A stretch of 64,000 nucleotides of DNA from Actinomycetospora endophytica (GCF_021026375.1 NZ_JAJNDB010000004.1:124001-188000); one strand, 5' to 3'; positions 9,296 to 17,464 are shown, numbered from the stretch's first letter. Notes: a model not told the origin generated them from the letters alone. Translations and numbers: made by a program.

Positions 9296-9961
9296 GTGAG
9301 TGTGGACGTCCTCGTCCTGGGCCTGGCCAGCGTCGTGCGCCCGACGTCGGTGGCCGCGGTCTACGCGTTCCTCAGTGCGCGGTCGCCGACGCCGCTGCTG
9401 GTCGCCTACCTCGTCGCCGGGCTGGCCCTGAGCCTGTCCGTGGGGGTGGCCGCGGTGGCGGTCGTCCACATCACCCCGCCCCCGGCGCCCGTGACCACCA
9501 CCGGCCGCGACATCGCCGACGTCGTGCTCGGTGTCCTCGCGCTCGGGGCGGCCGTCTGGTACGGACTGCGGACACCGCCGGACCGGCCCGCGCCGCAGCG
9601 CCCGGCGCGGGAAGCGCTCCGGCGCCGGCTCAGCCAGCCCACCGTCCGCCACGCCGCGGTGGCCGGGGTGGCGACCCACCTGCCCGGGGTCTTCTACCTC
9701 GGTGCCCTCGCCGCGATCGTGGCGAGCCGGCCCGGCCTCGTCGGGGGTCTGCTCCAGGTCGCGCTGTACAACCTGTTCTGGTTCGCGATCCCGCTCGCCG
9801 CGCTGGCGTCCTGGACCTTCCACCCGGAGACGACGCGCGACAGCGCGGCCCGGCTCACCGCCCTGGTCCAGTCCCACAAGAAGAACATCGTCGTCGTGGT
9901 GTTCGTGCTGGTCGGCCTCTACCTCCTCGGCGTCGGCCTGTACGACCTGCTGACCGGGTGA
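9296..9961 (+). CDS. GAP-family (SfLAP-like) polytopic membrane protein
   Basis: 221 residues with about six hydrophobic segments. The pattern of early VRPTSVAAVYAFLS, central ATHLPGVFYLGALAAI and VALYNLFWFAIPL, and a C-terminal helix matches the Sap/GAP family, whose mycobacterial members are linked to lipid (sulfolipid, glycopeptidolipid) export. GTG 9296 was chosen because the 17-bp motif and -10 element end just before it and because the upstream in-frame residues look non-coding. A paralogue lies at 26880-27542, and in both places the gene neighbours an AI-2E family transporter, so the two proteins probably act together. The cargo is unknown. Confidence 0.82.
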   Translation: MSVDVLVLGLASVVRPTSVAAVYAFLSARSPTPLLVAYLVAGLALSLSVGVAAVAVVHITPPPAPVTTTGRDIADVVLGVLALGAAVWYGLRTPPDRPAPQRPAREALRRRLSQPTVRHAAVAGVATHLPGVFYLGALAAIVASRPGLVGGLLQVALYNLFWFAIPLAALASWTFHPETTRDSAARLTALVQSHKKNIVVVVFVLVGLYLLGVGLYDLLTG

Positions 9962-9975
9962 GTGCCGGGGGCGAT

Positions 9976-10020
9976 TCATCCTCCACGAGTGAGGCGTCCG
10001 GTCCCGGGGCCCCGCACGCT
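9976..10020 (+). promoter_or_regulatory. 17-bp regulon motif plus -10, internal promoter of the AI-2E transporter
   Basis: TCATCC-TCCAC-GAGTGA (9976-9992), then CACGCT starting 23 nt beyond (10015-10020). An in-frame GTG at 10027 follows after 6 nt. The codons between the GAP stop and this point have unusually low GC at third positions, as expected of a promoter rather than of coding sequence. Confidence 0.6.
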
Positions 10021-10026
10021 TCCCCG

Positions 10027-11283
10027 GTGACCGCACCGCTGGAATCCGCCGCGTCCGCCGAGGGCCCCCGACCGGCCGTCGTGACGCCGTCGGGCAACGG
10101 GACCTCCCGTCGGCCGACCATGCCGACCGCCCGGGGCGGGATGCCCCGTGCCCTGATCCTGCTCTTCGGGGCCGCGGCCTCCGTGATCACGGTCGCGGGG
10201 ATGATGGCGACGGCGTGGCTGATCGGACCCGTGTTCCTGGCGCTCATCATCGTCATCGCCGCCCACCCGGTGCAGCGGTGGCTGCGGGCCCGGGGCTGGC
10301 CGATCTGGGCCGCCAGCCTCGCGCTGCTGCTGGTCGTCTACGTCGGTCTGCTCGCGCTGGCGCTGATCCTGGCGGTCTCGGTCGGTCAGCTGGCGACGAC
10401 GCTGCCGCAGTACTCGGCCCAGTTCGACGCCCTCATCGCGTCGGTGCAGCACACGCTCGCCGGGTTCGGCATCGGGCCGACCCAGATCCAACAGGCCACG
10501 CAGTCGGTCAGCCTCAGCTCGGTGGCCGGCGCCGTCGGGGGCATCGTGTCCGGGGTCTCCGGGACCGCGACCGTCATCGTCCTGATCCTCGCGCTGCTGC
10601 TGTTCTTCATCGCCGACGCGGCCACCTTCGGCAAGCGCCTGGAGAGCATCGCGGCCGAGCGTCCGCACATCGTCAGCGCCCTCGAGAGCTTCGCGAGCGG
10701 TACCCGTAACTACCTCGTGGTGACCACGGTGTTCGGCTTCATCGTCGCCGTGCTCGACGGCATCGCGCTGGGGATCCTCGGGGTGCCGCTCGCGGTGCTG
10801 TGGGCGGTCCTCGCGTTCATCACCAACTACATCCCGAACATCGGGTTCATCTTCGGCCTGGTGCCCCCCGCGCTGCTCGCGCTGCTGACCGGGGGTTGGC
10901 AGCTGCTCGTCATCGTGGTGGTCGTCTACTGCGTCCTGAACCTGGTGATCCAGTCGCTGATCCAGCCCCGCTTCATCGGCAACTCGGTCGGCCTCTCGGC
11001 CACCGTCACGTTCGTGACGCTGCTGTTCTGGGCCTGGGTGCTCGGTGCCCTGGGAGCCCTGCTGGCGATCCCGCTGACCCTGCTGGCCAAGGCGCTGCTC
11101 GTCGACATCGACCCGCAGGCCCGCTGGGCCGACGCGCTGCTGCGCACCGACGCGGAGGACCCGGCGATCTCCGCCCCGGAGCCGGAGCCGGAGCCGGACC
11201 CCGACCTCGATCCCGACCCGGAGGCGACGACCGTCGACGAGGCGACGGCGGGGGCGCCCGGCCAGCACCGGGCGCTGTCGTGA
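10027..11283 (+). CDS. AI-2E family transporter (PF01594-type membrane protein)
   Basis: 418 residues with eight or so membrane segments. Family hallmarks are the FITNYIPNIGFIFGLVPPA segment and the late QPRFIGNSVGLSATVTFV. The C-terminus is an acidic tail rich in Glu-Pro and Asp-Pro. A GTG at 9958 that overlaps the GAP stop is also in frame and would add 23 residues. I prefer 10027 because a regulon-type promoter ends 6 nt before it and because third-position GC is low upstream. Members of this family export small molecules or act as Na+/H+ antiporters; the substrate is not predictable. It is followed after 22 nt by a potassium channel gene, probably in one operon. Confidence 0.85.
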   Translation: MTAPLESAASAEGPRPAVVTPSGNGTSRRPTMPTARGGMPRALILLFGAAASVITVAGMMATAWLIGPVFLALIIVIAAHPVQRWLRARGWPIWAASLALLLVVYVGLLALALILAVSVGQLATTLPQYSAQFDALIASVQHTLAGFGIGPTQIQQATQSVSLSSVAGAVGGIVSGVSGTATVIVLILALLLFFIADAATFGKRLESIAAERPHIVSALESFASGTRNYLVVTTVFGFIVAVLDGIALGILGVPLAVLWAVLAFITNYIPNIGFIFGLVPPALLALLTGGWQLLVIVVVVYCVLNLVIQSLIQPRFIGNSVGLSATVTFVTLLFWAWVLGALGALLAIPLTLLAKALLVDIDPQARWADALLRTDAEDPAISAPEPEPEPDPDLDPDPEATTVDEATAGAPGQHRALS

Positions 11284-11305
11284 CCGCCGTCGTGGCCCGC
11301 GGGGG

Positions 11306-11989
11306 ATGAGCCGCCTGCGCCGCTGGCCCGGGCCGTCCGACGACGGGCACTACGGGGTTGTGCTCGCCATGCTGGTGGCCGGCTACCTGGGGACCGCGCT
11401 GGCGGCGAGCACCCTGGTCAGCGTGCTCACGGTGCTGCTCTACGCGGGCGCGCTGGTCCTCGCGATCCAGGCGGCGCGGCTCGCGGGCAGCCGGGTGTGG
11501 GCCCTGCGGGCCGCGCTGACCATCGGGTCGCTCGTGACCGTGGTCGCGCTCGTCGTGGGCGGCGGGAACATCGTCCGCGGGGTGGCGTCGATGTGGCTCG
11601 CGCTGGTGCTCGGCGCCACCGTCGTCCTCGTCGTCCGGCACATCCTGCGCCACCCCGTCGTCACGCTGCAGACGATCGCCGGGGCACTGAGCGCCTACCT
11701 GCTGATCGGGCTGATGTTCGCCGAGATCTTCACGGCGATGTCGCGGCTGGACCCGCAGCCGTTCTTCGCCGGCGGCCAGCTCGCGGACCCCGCGACGGTG
11801 CAGTACTTCAGCTTCACCACGCTCACCACCCTCGGGTACGGCGACTTCACCGCCGGCCACGACGCCGGGCGCGCGGTCGCCGTCCTGGAGGCCCTCCTCG
11901 GTCAGATCTTCCTGGTCACCCTCGTCGCGCGGCTGGTCTCGAACTTCTCCGGCCGGACCCCGACGCCCGACGAGGAGCGCGAGCCCTGA
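11306..11989 (+). CDS. Potassium channel family protein (TLGYGD filter)
   Basis: 227 residues. Four N-terminal hydrophobic segments precede a pore unit: helix, a loop with FSFTTLTTLGYGDFTAG, then a last helix ending in VARLVSNF. TLGYGD is a recognised variant of the K+ selectivity filter TVGYGD. There is no RCK or cyclic-nucleotide domain; the C-terminus is a short acidic tail. It lies 22 nt behind the AI-2E transporter gene and is presumably controlled by the same regulon promoters. It likely adjusts membrane potential or K+ conductance under the inducing stress, which is inference. Confidence 0.85.
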   Translation: MSRLRRWPGPSDDGHYGVVLAMLVAGYLGTALAASTLVSVLTVLLYAGALVLAIQAARLAGSRVWALRAALTIGSLVTVVALVVGGGNIVRGVASMWLALVLGATVVLVVRHILRHPVVTLQTIAGALSAYLLIGLMFAEIFTAMSRLDPQPFFAGGQLADPATVQYFSFTTLTTLGYGDFTAGHDAGRAVAVLEALLGQIFLVTLVARLVSNFSGRTPTPDEEREP

Positions 11990-12000
11990 GGAGGGCCGAT

Positions 12001-12045
12001 TCATCCGCGCGGGGTGACGTGCCCGCGGCCGGGGCGCACGAGCAT
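12001..12045 (+). promoter_or_regulatory. 17-bp regulon motif plus -10, promoter of the DUF6325 gene
   Basis: TCATCC-GCGCG-GGGTGA (12001-12017) is one of the best matches. GAGCAT starts 23 nt on (12040-12045), and the ATG is 90 nt from the motif. Confidence 0.68.
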
Positions 12046-12106
12046 CGCCGACACCCGGCACCTCGGTCGGGCAGCGGGACACCCGACGAGCCGGAGGAAC
12101 GAGACG

Positions 12107-12550
12107 ATGACGGACGACGCCCCGGAGATGGGTCCGGTCGACTACCTGGTGATGGAGTTCGCGACCGAGCGGATGACCGGCGAGAGCCTGCCGATGCTGG
12201 TCGACCTCGTCGAGGCGGGGACCATCCGCGTCCTCGACCTGGCCTTCGTGCGCCGGGAGCTCGACGGGACGGTGGCCGGCCTGACGATCGACGAGGTCGA
12301 CGCGGAGGAGGGACTCGACCTGACCGTCTTCGAGGGCGCCGGGTCGGGGCTGGTCGACCGCGACGACCTGGACGAGGCGGGCCGGGTCCTCGAGCCGGGC
12401 CGGGCGGCGGTGCTCGTGGTCTACGAGAACACCTGGGCCGCGCCGCTCGTCGGGGCGCTGCGGCGCAGCGGGGCCCAGGTCGTGGCCGGGGGCAGGATCC
12501 CCCACGACCTCCTCCTCGACGCGATCACCGCCGCCGAGATGCCGGCCTGA
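12107..12550 (+). CDS. DUF6325 family protein
   Basis: 147 residues, soluble and acidic. The opening GPVDYLVMEF, the VDLVEAGTIRVLDLAFV block and the late ALVVYENTWAAPL-like stretch (here AAVLVVYENTWAAPLVGALR) match the actinobacterial DUF6325 family, often found beside SHOCT proteins. GGAGGAA lies 8 nt before ATG 12107. Its SHOCT neighbour starts 32 nt after its stop, so the two form an operon under the 12001 promoter. Biochemical role unknown; members cluster with membrane-stress genes. Confidence 0.82.
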   Translation: MTDDAPEMGPVDYLVMEFATERMTGESLPMLVDLVEAGTIRVLDLAFVRRELDGTVAGLTIDEVDAEEGLDLTVFEGAGSGLVDRDDLDEAGRVLEPGRAAVLVVYENTWAAPLVGALRRSGAQVVAGGRIPHDLLLDAITAAEMPA

Positions 12551-12582
12551 CCGGACCACACGAGAGAGAGGACCTTCCGACC

Positions 12583-12837
12583 ATGCCCGGTCTGCTCCGC
12601 GGGATCGCCCGCACCGCCGTCGTCGCCGGCACCGCGACCGCCGTCTCCAACCGCGTCTCCCGCCGCCAGGCGGGCCGTTGGGCCCGGGAGGACGAGCAGC
12701 AGATGCCGTCCGCCCCGCCGCCGGCCGCAGGGGGCGACGACGTGATCGCCCAGCTCAAGGACCTCGGGGACCTCAAGGCCCAGGGCGTCCTGTCCGAGGC
12801 CGAGTTCGAGGCCCAGAAGCGCCGCATCCTCGGCTGA
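12583..12837 (+). CDS. SHOCT-domain small protein
   Basis: 84 residues. The basic N-terminus (RGIARTAVVAGTATAVSNRV) could lie on the membrane surface, a Pro/Ala linker follows, and the C-terminus is a clear SHOCT motif: DVIAQLKDLGDLKAQGVLSE, ending in EFEAQKRRIL. SHOCT modules mediate oligomerisation. AGAGAGAGGA upstream of ATG 12583 serves as ribosome-binding site. Second gene of the DUF6325 operon. Confidence 0.85.
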   Translation: MPGLLRGIARTAVVAGTATAVSNRVSRRQAGRWAREDEQQMPSAPPPAAGGDDVIAQLKDLGDLKAQGVLSEAEFEAQKRRILG

Positions 12838-12846
12838 GGAGTCACC

Positions 12847-13092
12847 TCACGACGGCGGCGCCTCGCGCGTCGTCGGGTCCACCGGGTCGGCGACGACCCG
12901 GTGGAACGAGGTCACCTCGAGCCCGAGGGAACGGCACAGCGCGAGCAGGCCGTGCAGGTCGGCCTCGTCGACGGCCTCCCCGGAGATCACCGTCTCGGTG
13001 GGCGCGATGTCCACCGTCATCGTCGGGAACGCCCCGCGGGCCCGGTCCGAGAGTCGTCCGGCCACCCGCAGCTCGTACCGGTACCCCGACAT
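12847..13092 (-). CDS. Small conserved protein of unknown function
   Basis: 81 residues with no membrane segment. It begins YRYELRVAGRLSDRARGAFP and has a TETVISGEAVDEADLHGLL segment followed by LGLEVTSFHRV, resembling a small actinobacterial ferredoxin-like-fold family found next to stress genes. GAGGAGGCGG precedes ATG 13092. It follows the YrhK-like gene by 27 nt and is the last gene of a three-gene operon that starts at 13723. I recognise the pattern but not a function. Confidence 0.75.
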   Translation of the reverse strand: MSGYRYELRVAGRLSDRARGAFPTMTVDIAPTETVISGEAVDEADLHGLLALCRSLGLEVTSFHRVVADPVDPTTREAPPS

Positions 13093-13119
13093 CGGACCGC
13101 CTCCTCGAGCGTGCGGCCC

Positions 13120-13389
13120 TCAGGCCGGATCCTGGCGGAGGGCCGCCGCCACGACGGTCGCCCGCTTCTTCACCTCGTACCGGACGAGGATCTCGCCGAT
13201 CACCCCGACGAGCAGTCCCCACGAGGCCACCACGAACAGCCACGTGCCCGCCCGGGTCAGCGCCGGGCTCAGGAAGAACAGGCTCCCGATGACGAACGCG
13301 AGGTTCCCGACCAGCGCCACGCCCAGGTGCACCCACGGGACGTCGTGCGCGAAGCGCCGGATGTGCCGGACGTAGATGAAGAGCAGCAT
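13120..13389 (-). CDS. YrhK-like small membrane protein
   Basis: 89 residues. A basic start (YVRHIRRFAHDVPW) is followed by two hydrophobic helices, LGVALVGNLAFVIGSLFFL and a second one from TWLFVVASWGLL, and then a basic cytoplasmic tail. The pattern fits YrhK-domain proteins. Middle gene of the operon running from the DUF3040 gene. GAGGCGAGGAG upstream is a strong ribosome-binding site. Function unknown. Confidence 0.72.
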   Translation of the reverse strand: MLLFIYVRHIRRFAHDVPWVHLGVALVGNLAFVIGSLFFLSPALTRAGTWLFVVASWGLLVGVIGEILVRYEVKKRATVVAAALRQDPA

Positions 13390-13423
13390 CTCCTCGCCTC
13401 TCTCTCGGGCCCGCGGCCTGTCG

Positions 13424-13723
13424 TCAGGTCCCGGGCTCGTCCTCGTCCGGGCGCAGGACGGCCGGGACCCACCGGGACGGCTGCCACCCGAAGGCGAGCA
13501 GGAACCCGATCCCCACCATCACCACGAGCAGGGCCTGCCCGGGGAGCTCCAGCCACAGCAGCCCGACGACCAGGACGACCATCACCACCGTGACGGCGAC
13601 CCGCCGCCCGCGTCCGTCTCCTCGTCCCCAGCCCCGCTGCATCCGCCGCACCAGCTGGGGATCGTCGCGGGCCAGGTCCCGCGCGGTCTCCTCGAGCACC
13701 GTGCGTTCGTCGTCGTCGAGCAT
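13424..13723 (-). CDS. DUF3040 domain membrane protein
   Basis: 99 residues. The N-terminus MLDDDERTVLEETARDLARD followed by DPQLVRRM is the DUF3040 signature (acidic helix with L-x-x-I/L-x-x-x-L spacing). Two hydrophobic helices and an acidic tail complete it. DUF3040 proteins are small inner-membrane proteins of unknown role common in actinomycetes. The gene heads a three-gene operon and lies 90 nt downstream of a regulon motif. Confidence 0.82.
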   Translation of the reverse strand: MLDDDERTVLEETARDLARDDPQLVRRMQRGWGRGDGRGRRVAVTVVMVVLVVGLLWLELPGQALLVVMVGIGFLLAFGWQPSRWVPAVLRPDEDEPGT

Positions 13724-13784
13724 CGTGGTGTCCTCTCCCGGACCGCTGCCGGGCCTCGTCCCCGCCACGCCCGGCGCACCTGCG

Positions 13785-13829
13785 AGGGTCGTCCCCGCCG
13801 CCGCGGCGCGGCTCACCCCGGCGGGATGA
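13785..13829 (-). promoter_or_regulatory. 17-bp regulon motif plus -10, promoter of the DUF3040 operon
   Basis: On the minus strand TCATCC-CGCCG-GGGTGA spans 13829-13813. GACCCT starts 23 nt on (13790-13785), and the DUF3040 ATG is 90 nt from the motif. It lies in the gap downstream of the ClC gene. Confidence 0.68.
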
Positions 13830-13830
13830 T

Positions 13831-15159
13831 TCAGGTCGACGGCGGCGCCGGGTCGGGCAGCCGCAGCGTGAGCACGTAGGACACCACCACCCCGACGATC
13901 ACCAGCGGGATCACCGCGAGACCGGTGCTGCCCAGGAAGAGCGTGGCGAGCAGCACCGAGGTCATCGGCAGCCGCAGCATCCCGACGGTCATGGCGCCCA
14001 TCCCGATCGCCGCGCCGGAGAGCGCGTCGATCCCGGGCAGGTGGGCCAGGGCGGTGCCCCCGACCGCCCCGATGAACATCGCCGGGAACGTCGGCCCGCC
14101 GCGGAAGGCGGCCAGGGCACCCGCGTAGGAGAGGCCCTTGGCCACGATGAGCAGGAGCAGCGCCCCGACGCCGTAGACGGCCGGGTCCCGCAGCAGCGGG
14201 GCCAGGGCGTCCTGTCCGGAGAACAGCACCTCGCTGACCGAGTGCCCGGTCAGCGCCGCGTAGCCGATGGCGAGCGCCGCGATCACCAGCCCGACGACGG
14301 GCGTGAGCAGCACCGCCCGGCGGGCCACCACCGGACGGATCCGCAGCGCGACCGCGCGGATCGCCCAGCAGAGCAGCGCCGAGGCGACCCCGGCGGCCAC
14401 CGCCCAGCCGAACGACGCGATCGTCGGCGTCCCGACGGCGGGCAGGTTCGAGACGGCCAGGGAGAAGGTGCCGTGCCCGGTCCAGGAGTCGAGCCCGAGG
14501 AAGACCAGGGACCCGATCCCGGCGCCCAGGAGCCCGGGCACGAGCACCATCGTCGCCGTCGCGCCGCCGAGCCCGGAGGCCTCCATCATGAGGAAGGCGC
14601 CGGCCAGCGGGGACCCGAAGAGGGTGCTGACGGCGGCGAAGCTGCCGGTGGCCGCGACCACCGACGCCACGCTCGCGGGCACGGCGCCGCGCCGGGCGAG
14701 GCGGACGGCGAGCACCGCCAGCCCCCCGCCCAGCGCGATCAGCGGCGCCTCCGGGCCGACGACGACGCCGAGCCCGATGGCGGCGACGGCCGCGAGCGCG
14801 ATCCCGCCCAGCTCGGTCGTCCCCGGGTAGCCGCCGGCGTGGAAGCCGTCGACCGGCGATTCGCCGCCGCGCCCGGGGACATACCGGACGACGAGGCCGA
14901 CGACCACGCCGGCCACCCCGAGCGGGATCAGCGGCCACCACAACGGCGGGGTGGCGAACCCGAGACCGGCCGGGATCGAGGTGAACGTCCACCGCTGCAT
15001 CGCGCTGACCAGGGCGAGGAACCAGTAGGCGATCGCCGAGATCGGCACGCCGAGCACCGCGGCGAGCGCCAGCATCCCCAGGTACTTCCTCGACCGCAGC
15101 ACGGTCATCGGGTCGGCGGGCCCGTCGGCGGCCTGCTTCGGTGCGACGTCGGTGGTCAC
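13831..15159 (-). CDS. ClC-family chloride channel or transporter
   Basis: 442 residues and about ten to twelve membrane segments. The canonical GK/REGP anion motif appears as GPEAPLIALGGG, preceded by GESPVDGFHAGG; GSPLAGAFLMMEASGLGG and FRGGPTFPAMFIGAVGG match later family motifs. No CBS domains. The change of GREGP to GPEAP is a real departure and may alter selectivity or coupling. GTG 15159 was chosen because it avoids overlap with the upstream DUF1269 gene (28 nt spacing). Second gene of the operon driven from 15745-15790. Confidence 0.85.
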   Translation of the reverse strand: MTTDVAPKQAADGPADPMTVLRSRKYLGMLALAAVLGVPISAIAYWFLALVSAMQRWTFTSIPAGLGFATPPLWWPLIPLGVAGVVVGLVVRYVPGRGGESPVDGFHAGGYPGTTELGGIALAAVAAIGLGVVVGPEAPLIALGGGLAVLAVRLARRGAVPASVASVVAATGSFAAVSTLFGSPLAGAFLMMEASGLGGATATMVLVPGLLGAGIGSLVFLGLDSWTGHGTFSLAVSNLPAVGTPTIASFGWAVAAGVASALLCWAIRAVALRIRPVVARRAVLLTPVVGLVIAALAIGYAALTGHSVSEVLFSGQDALAPLLRDPAVYGVGALLLLIVAKGLSYAGALAAFRGGPTFPAMFIGAVGGTALAHLPGIDALSGAAIGMGAMTVGMLRLPMTSVLLATLFLGSTGLAVIPLVIVGVVVSYVLTLRLPDPAPPST

Positions 15160-15187
15160 GATCCTGCGCCCCGGGGTGGTACGGGCC

Positions 15188-15685
15188 TCAGACCGCGTGG
15201 GCCTCGTCGAACACCTCGCGGAGCTGCTTCTCCTGGTCGGCGGACAGGTTGGTGTGCAGCACCTCGCCCTCGACACCCTTGAAGGCCTCGGCGATCTTGT
15301 CCGGCACCCCGTCGGAGGTCAGCGCGAACAGGGCCGACGTGCCGGGGGTGACCTTCTCGCGCACCTCCTTGATGAAGTCGTCGTCGATGCCCGCGTCGGC
15401 CATCGACGCGGTCGCGGCGCCCACGGCCGCGCCCACGAGCAGGCCGAGGATCGGGACGAAGAAGATGAGGCCGAACAGCAGCCCCCAGAAACCGCCGCCG
15501 AGCGCACCCGCCCCGGCCAGGTGGTGCAGCTGGCGGGTCTTGGGCTTCTTCGCGCCGTCGGGCCAGGAGACGATCGCCCCGTCGTGCACGGTGATCGAGC
15601 CCTCGCGCTGCAGCTTCTCCAGGATCTGCAGGGCCGCGTCGGCCCCCGACGGGCTCGGGAACTTCACCGCACTCAGTGTCGCCAT
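15188..15685 (-). CDS. DUF1269 family membrane-associated protein
   Basis: 165 residues. It begins with a ferredoxin-like stretch (FPSPSGADAALQILEKLQ). A central Gly-rich hydrophobic hairpin follows (GGGFWGLLFGLIFFVPILG, then VGAAVGAATASMADAGIDD), and the protein ends with FIKEVREKVTPGTSALFAL and charged helices, the standard DUF1269 architecture. Such proteins are often induced by stress, but the mechanism is unknown. GAGGAG precedes ATG 15685. The gene lies 89 nt from a regulon motif and heads an operon with the ClC gene. Confidence 0.87.
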   Translation of the reverse strand: MATLSAVKFPSPSGADAALQILEKLQREGSITVHDGAIVSWPDGAKKPKTRQLHHLAGAGALGGGFWGLLFGLIFFVPILGLLVGAAVGAATASMADAGIDDDFIKEVREKVTPGTSALFALTSDGVPDKIAEAFKGVEGEVLHTNLSADQEKQLREVFDEAHAV

Positions 15686-15744
15686 CGGTCGTCACTCCTC
15701 GTGATCCGTGCGTGCGCGGCGCTCCGGGCGTCGCCGTCCGATGG

Positions 15745-15790
15745 ACTCTCACCCGGGGCGGGGGCGGCGGACATCACCTGCCCGGGATGA
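15745..15790 (-). promoter_or_regulatory. 17-bp regulon motif plus -10, promoter of the DUF1269-ClC operon
   Basis: On the minus strand TCATCC-CGGGC-AGGTGA spans 15790-15774. GAGAGT starts 24 nt on (15750-15745), and the DUF1269 ATG is 89 nt from the motif. Confidence 0.65.
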
Positions 15791-15801
15791 GTCGTGGACC
15801 T

Positions 15802-17283
15802 TCAGGCCCGGGCCGCGACCGGCAGCGTGTGCGCGGTCGAGGCCGCGGCGGCCGCGTAGTCGACGGCGTCCGGCTTCGGCGGGCGCCGCCGGGCGAGGAC
15901 GGCGAGGGCGATCCCGGCCGCGGAGAAGATCGCGAGGGCGATCGACGCGTGGGACAGCCCCGCGGCGAGGGCGTCGGCGGCGGCGCCCCCGGTGGCCTGC
16001 AGACCCACGTTCGTCGAGGCGTAGATGCCGGCGACGACCGCCGTCATCACCGCGCCGCCGACGTAACGGGCCATGTTCGAGATGCCCGACGCGGCGCCCA
16101 CCTGGTCCACCGTCACCGACGCCGTCGCGATCGACGACGCCGGGCCGTTGGACAGCCCCAGCCCGAGCGCGATCGCGATCAGCGCGGGCAGGAACGCCGG
16201 GTACGACCAGGACGGGCTGACCAGGGCGAGCAGGACGAAGCCCGCGGTGAGCAGCACGAAGCCCGCGAGGATGACGGGACGCGCCCCGAAGCGGGACGCC
16301 AGCGGGGTGACCGCCGGGGCGACCGCGATGACGAGCGCCGCCACCGGCAGGGTGGCGAGTCCGGCCTGCAGGCTGCTCATCCCGAACACCGCCGGGTCCT
16401 GGAAGTACAGGCTCAGCAGGAACCCCACTCCCGCGATGGCGCCCGCCCCGATGAGGATCGCGGCGGTCGAGCCCACGAGCAGCCCGTTGCGCAGCAGCCG
16501 CAGATCCACCAGCGGGGCGGCGACGCGGCGCTCGACGGCCACGAAGCCGACCGCGGCGAGGACGGACACCACCAGGCAGGTGATCGTCGGGACCGAGAGC
16601 CAGCCCAGCTTCGAGCCGGTGGTCATCGCGAAGACGAACGGGGCGAGGACGGCCGCGACCAGGACCGTCCCGGCGAGGTCGATGGAGCGCGGCCGGTCGG
16701 GGTCCCGGGACTCCGGCACCGTGCGCAGCGCCCACGGGACGCAGACCAGGGCGATCGCCGCGTCGATCCAGAACAGCCCCTGCCACCCGGTGGCGTCGTT
16801 CAGCACCCCACCGACCAGCGGCCCGGCGGCGGCGCCCGCCGCGGACGCCGCGCCCCACAGCGCCACCGCGCGCATCTGGGCCGCTCCGGTCATCGCGACC
16901 GAGAGCAGGCTCAGGCCGGACGCGAGGATCGTCGCGCCCGCCGCGCCCTGGATGATCCGGCCCGCCACGACCATCCCGCCCGTCGTGGCGAGCGCGATCA
17001 GCACGCACGAGGCGATGAAGAGCACCAGGCCCCAGACGAACAGCTTCCGGCGGCCGAACACGTCACCGAGTGCCCCCGAGGTGACGATGACGGCGGCGCC
17101 CACCAGCAGGTACCCCGTCACCGCCCACTGGAGCAGGTCGAGCGAGGCGTCGAGGTCGATCGAGATCGACGGGAGCAGGATGCTCACCGCCGAGGTGTTG
17201 GCGTTGACCACGAAGGTCGAGACACAGCTCGTGCCGAGCACGCCGCCGGTCGCGACACCCGCGGCGGCCCTCGAGGTCGTCAT
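15802..17283 (-). CDS. MFS drug-efflux-type transporter (DHA2/EmrB-QacA-like)
   Basis: 493 residues, about 14 membrane segments. Motif A is GALGDVFGRRKLF, motif C-like Gly/Pro-rich stretch GAASAAGAAAGPLVGG, and an LGLGLSNGPASSIA segment occurs late, all typical of 14-TM proton-driven exporters. ATG 17283 lies 7 nt after a -10 of the regulon type, implying a leaderless message. The exporter therefore appears to belong to the same regulon as the channels around it. Substrate unknown. Confidence 0.87.
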   Translation of the reverse strand: MTTSRAAAGVATGGVLGTSCVSTFVVNANTSAVSILLPSISIDLDASLDLLQWAVTGYLLVGAAVIVTSGALGDVFGRRKLFVWGLVLFIASCVLIALATTGGMVVAGRIIQGAAGATILASGLSLLSVAMTGAAQMRAVALWGAASAAGAAAGPLVGGVLNDATGWQGLFWIDAAIALVCVPWALRTVPESRDPDRPRSIDLAGTVLVAAVLAPFVFAMTTGSKLGWLSVPTITCLVVSVLAAVGFVAVERRVAAPLVDLRLLRNGLLVGSTAAILIGAGAIAGVGFLLSLYFQDPAVFGMSSLQAGLATLPVAALVIAVAPAVTPLASRFGARPVILAGFVLLTAGFVLLALVSPSWSYPAFLPALIAIALGLGLSNGPASSIATASVTVDQVGAASGISNMARYVGGAVMTAVVAGIYASTNVGLQATGGAAADALAAGLSHASIALAIFSAAGIALAVLARRRPPKPDAVDYAAAAASTAHTLPVAARA

Positions 17284-17290
17284 GCCGATC

Positions 17291-17335
17291 AGCGTCCGAG
17301 GCGCCCGCCGGACCCGCATCGTCCATTGCGGATGA
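17291..17335 (-). promoter_or_regulatory. 17-bp regulon motif plus -10, promoter of the MFS gene
   Basis: On the minus strand TCATCC-GCAAT-GGACGA spans 17335-17319 (perfect left half, weak right half). GACGCT begins 23 nt on (17296-17291), with 7 nt to the ATG. Confidence 0.55.
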
Positions 17336-17349
17336 GCCGGGCCTCCAGT

Positions 17350-17400
17350 CATCCGCCGCGGGTGACGCGACCGGGCAGCGGTCGGCCAAGACTTGGCCGC
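17350..17400 (+). promoter_or_regulatory. 17-bp regulon motif plus -10 inside a palindrome, promoter of the DUF7144 gene
   Basis: TCATCC-GCCGC-GGGTGA at 17350-17366; AAGACT starts 23 nt on (17389-17394). The -10 lies in a perfect inverted repeat, CGGCCAA-GAC-TTGGCCG (17384-17400), which could bind a repressor or fold at the 5' end. Confidence 0.62.
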
Positions 17401-17464
17401 GGCCCCGCCGTCCGGGCGGGGTCGAACGCGGCGCACCCTGCCGCCGAGCGCCGAGGAGACCGAC

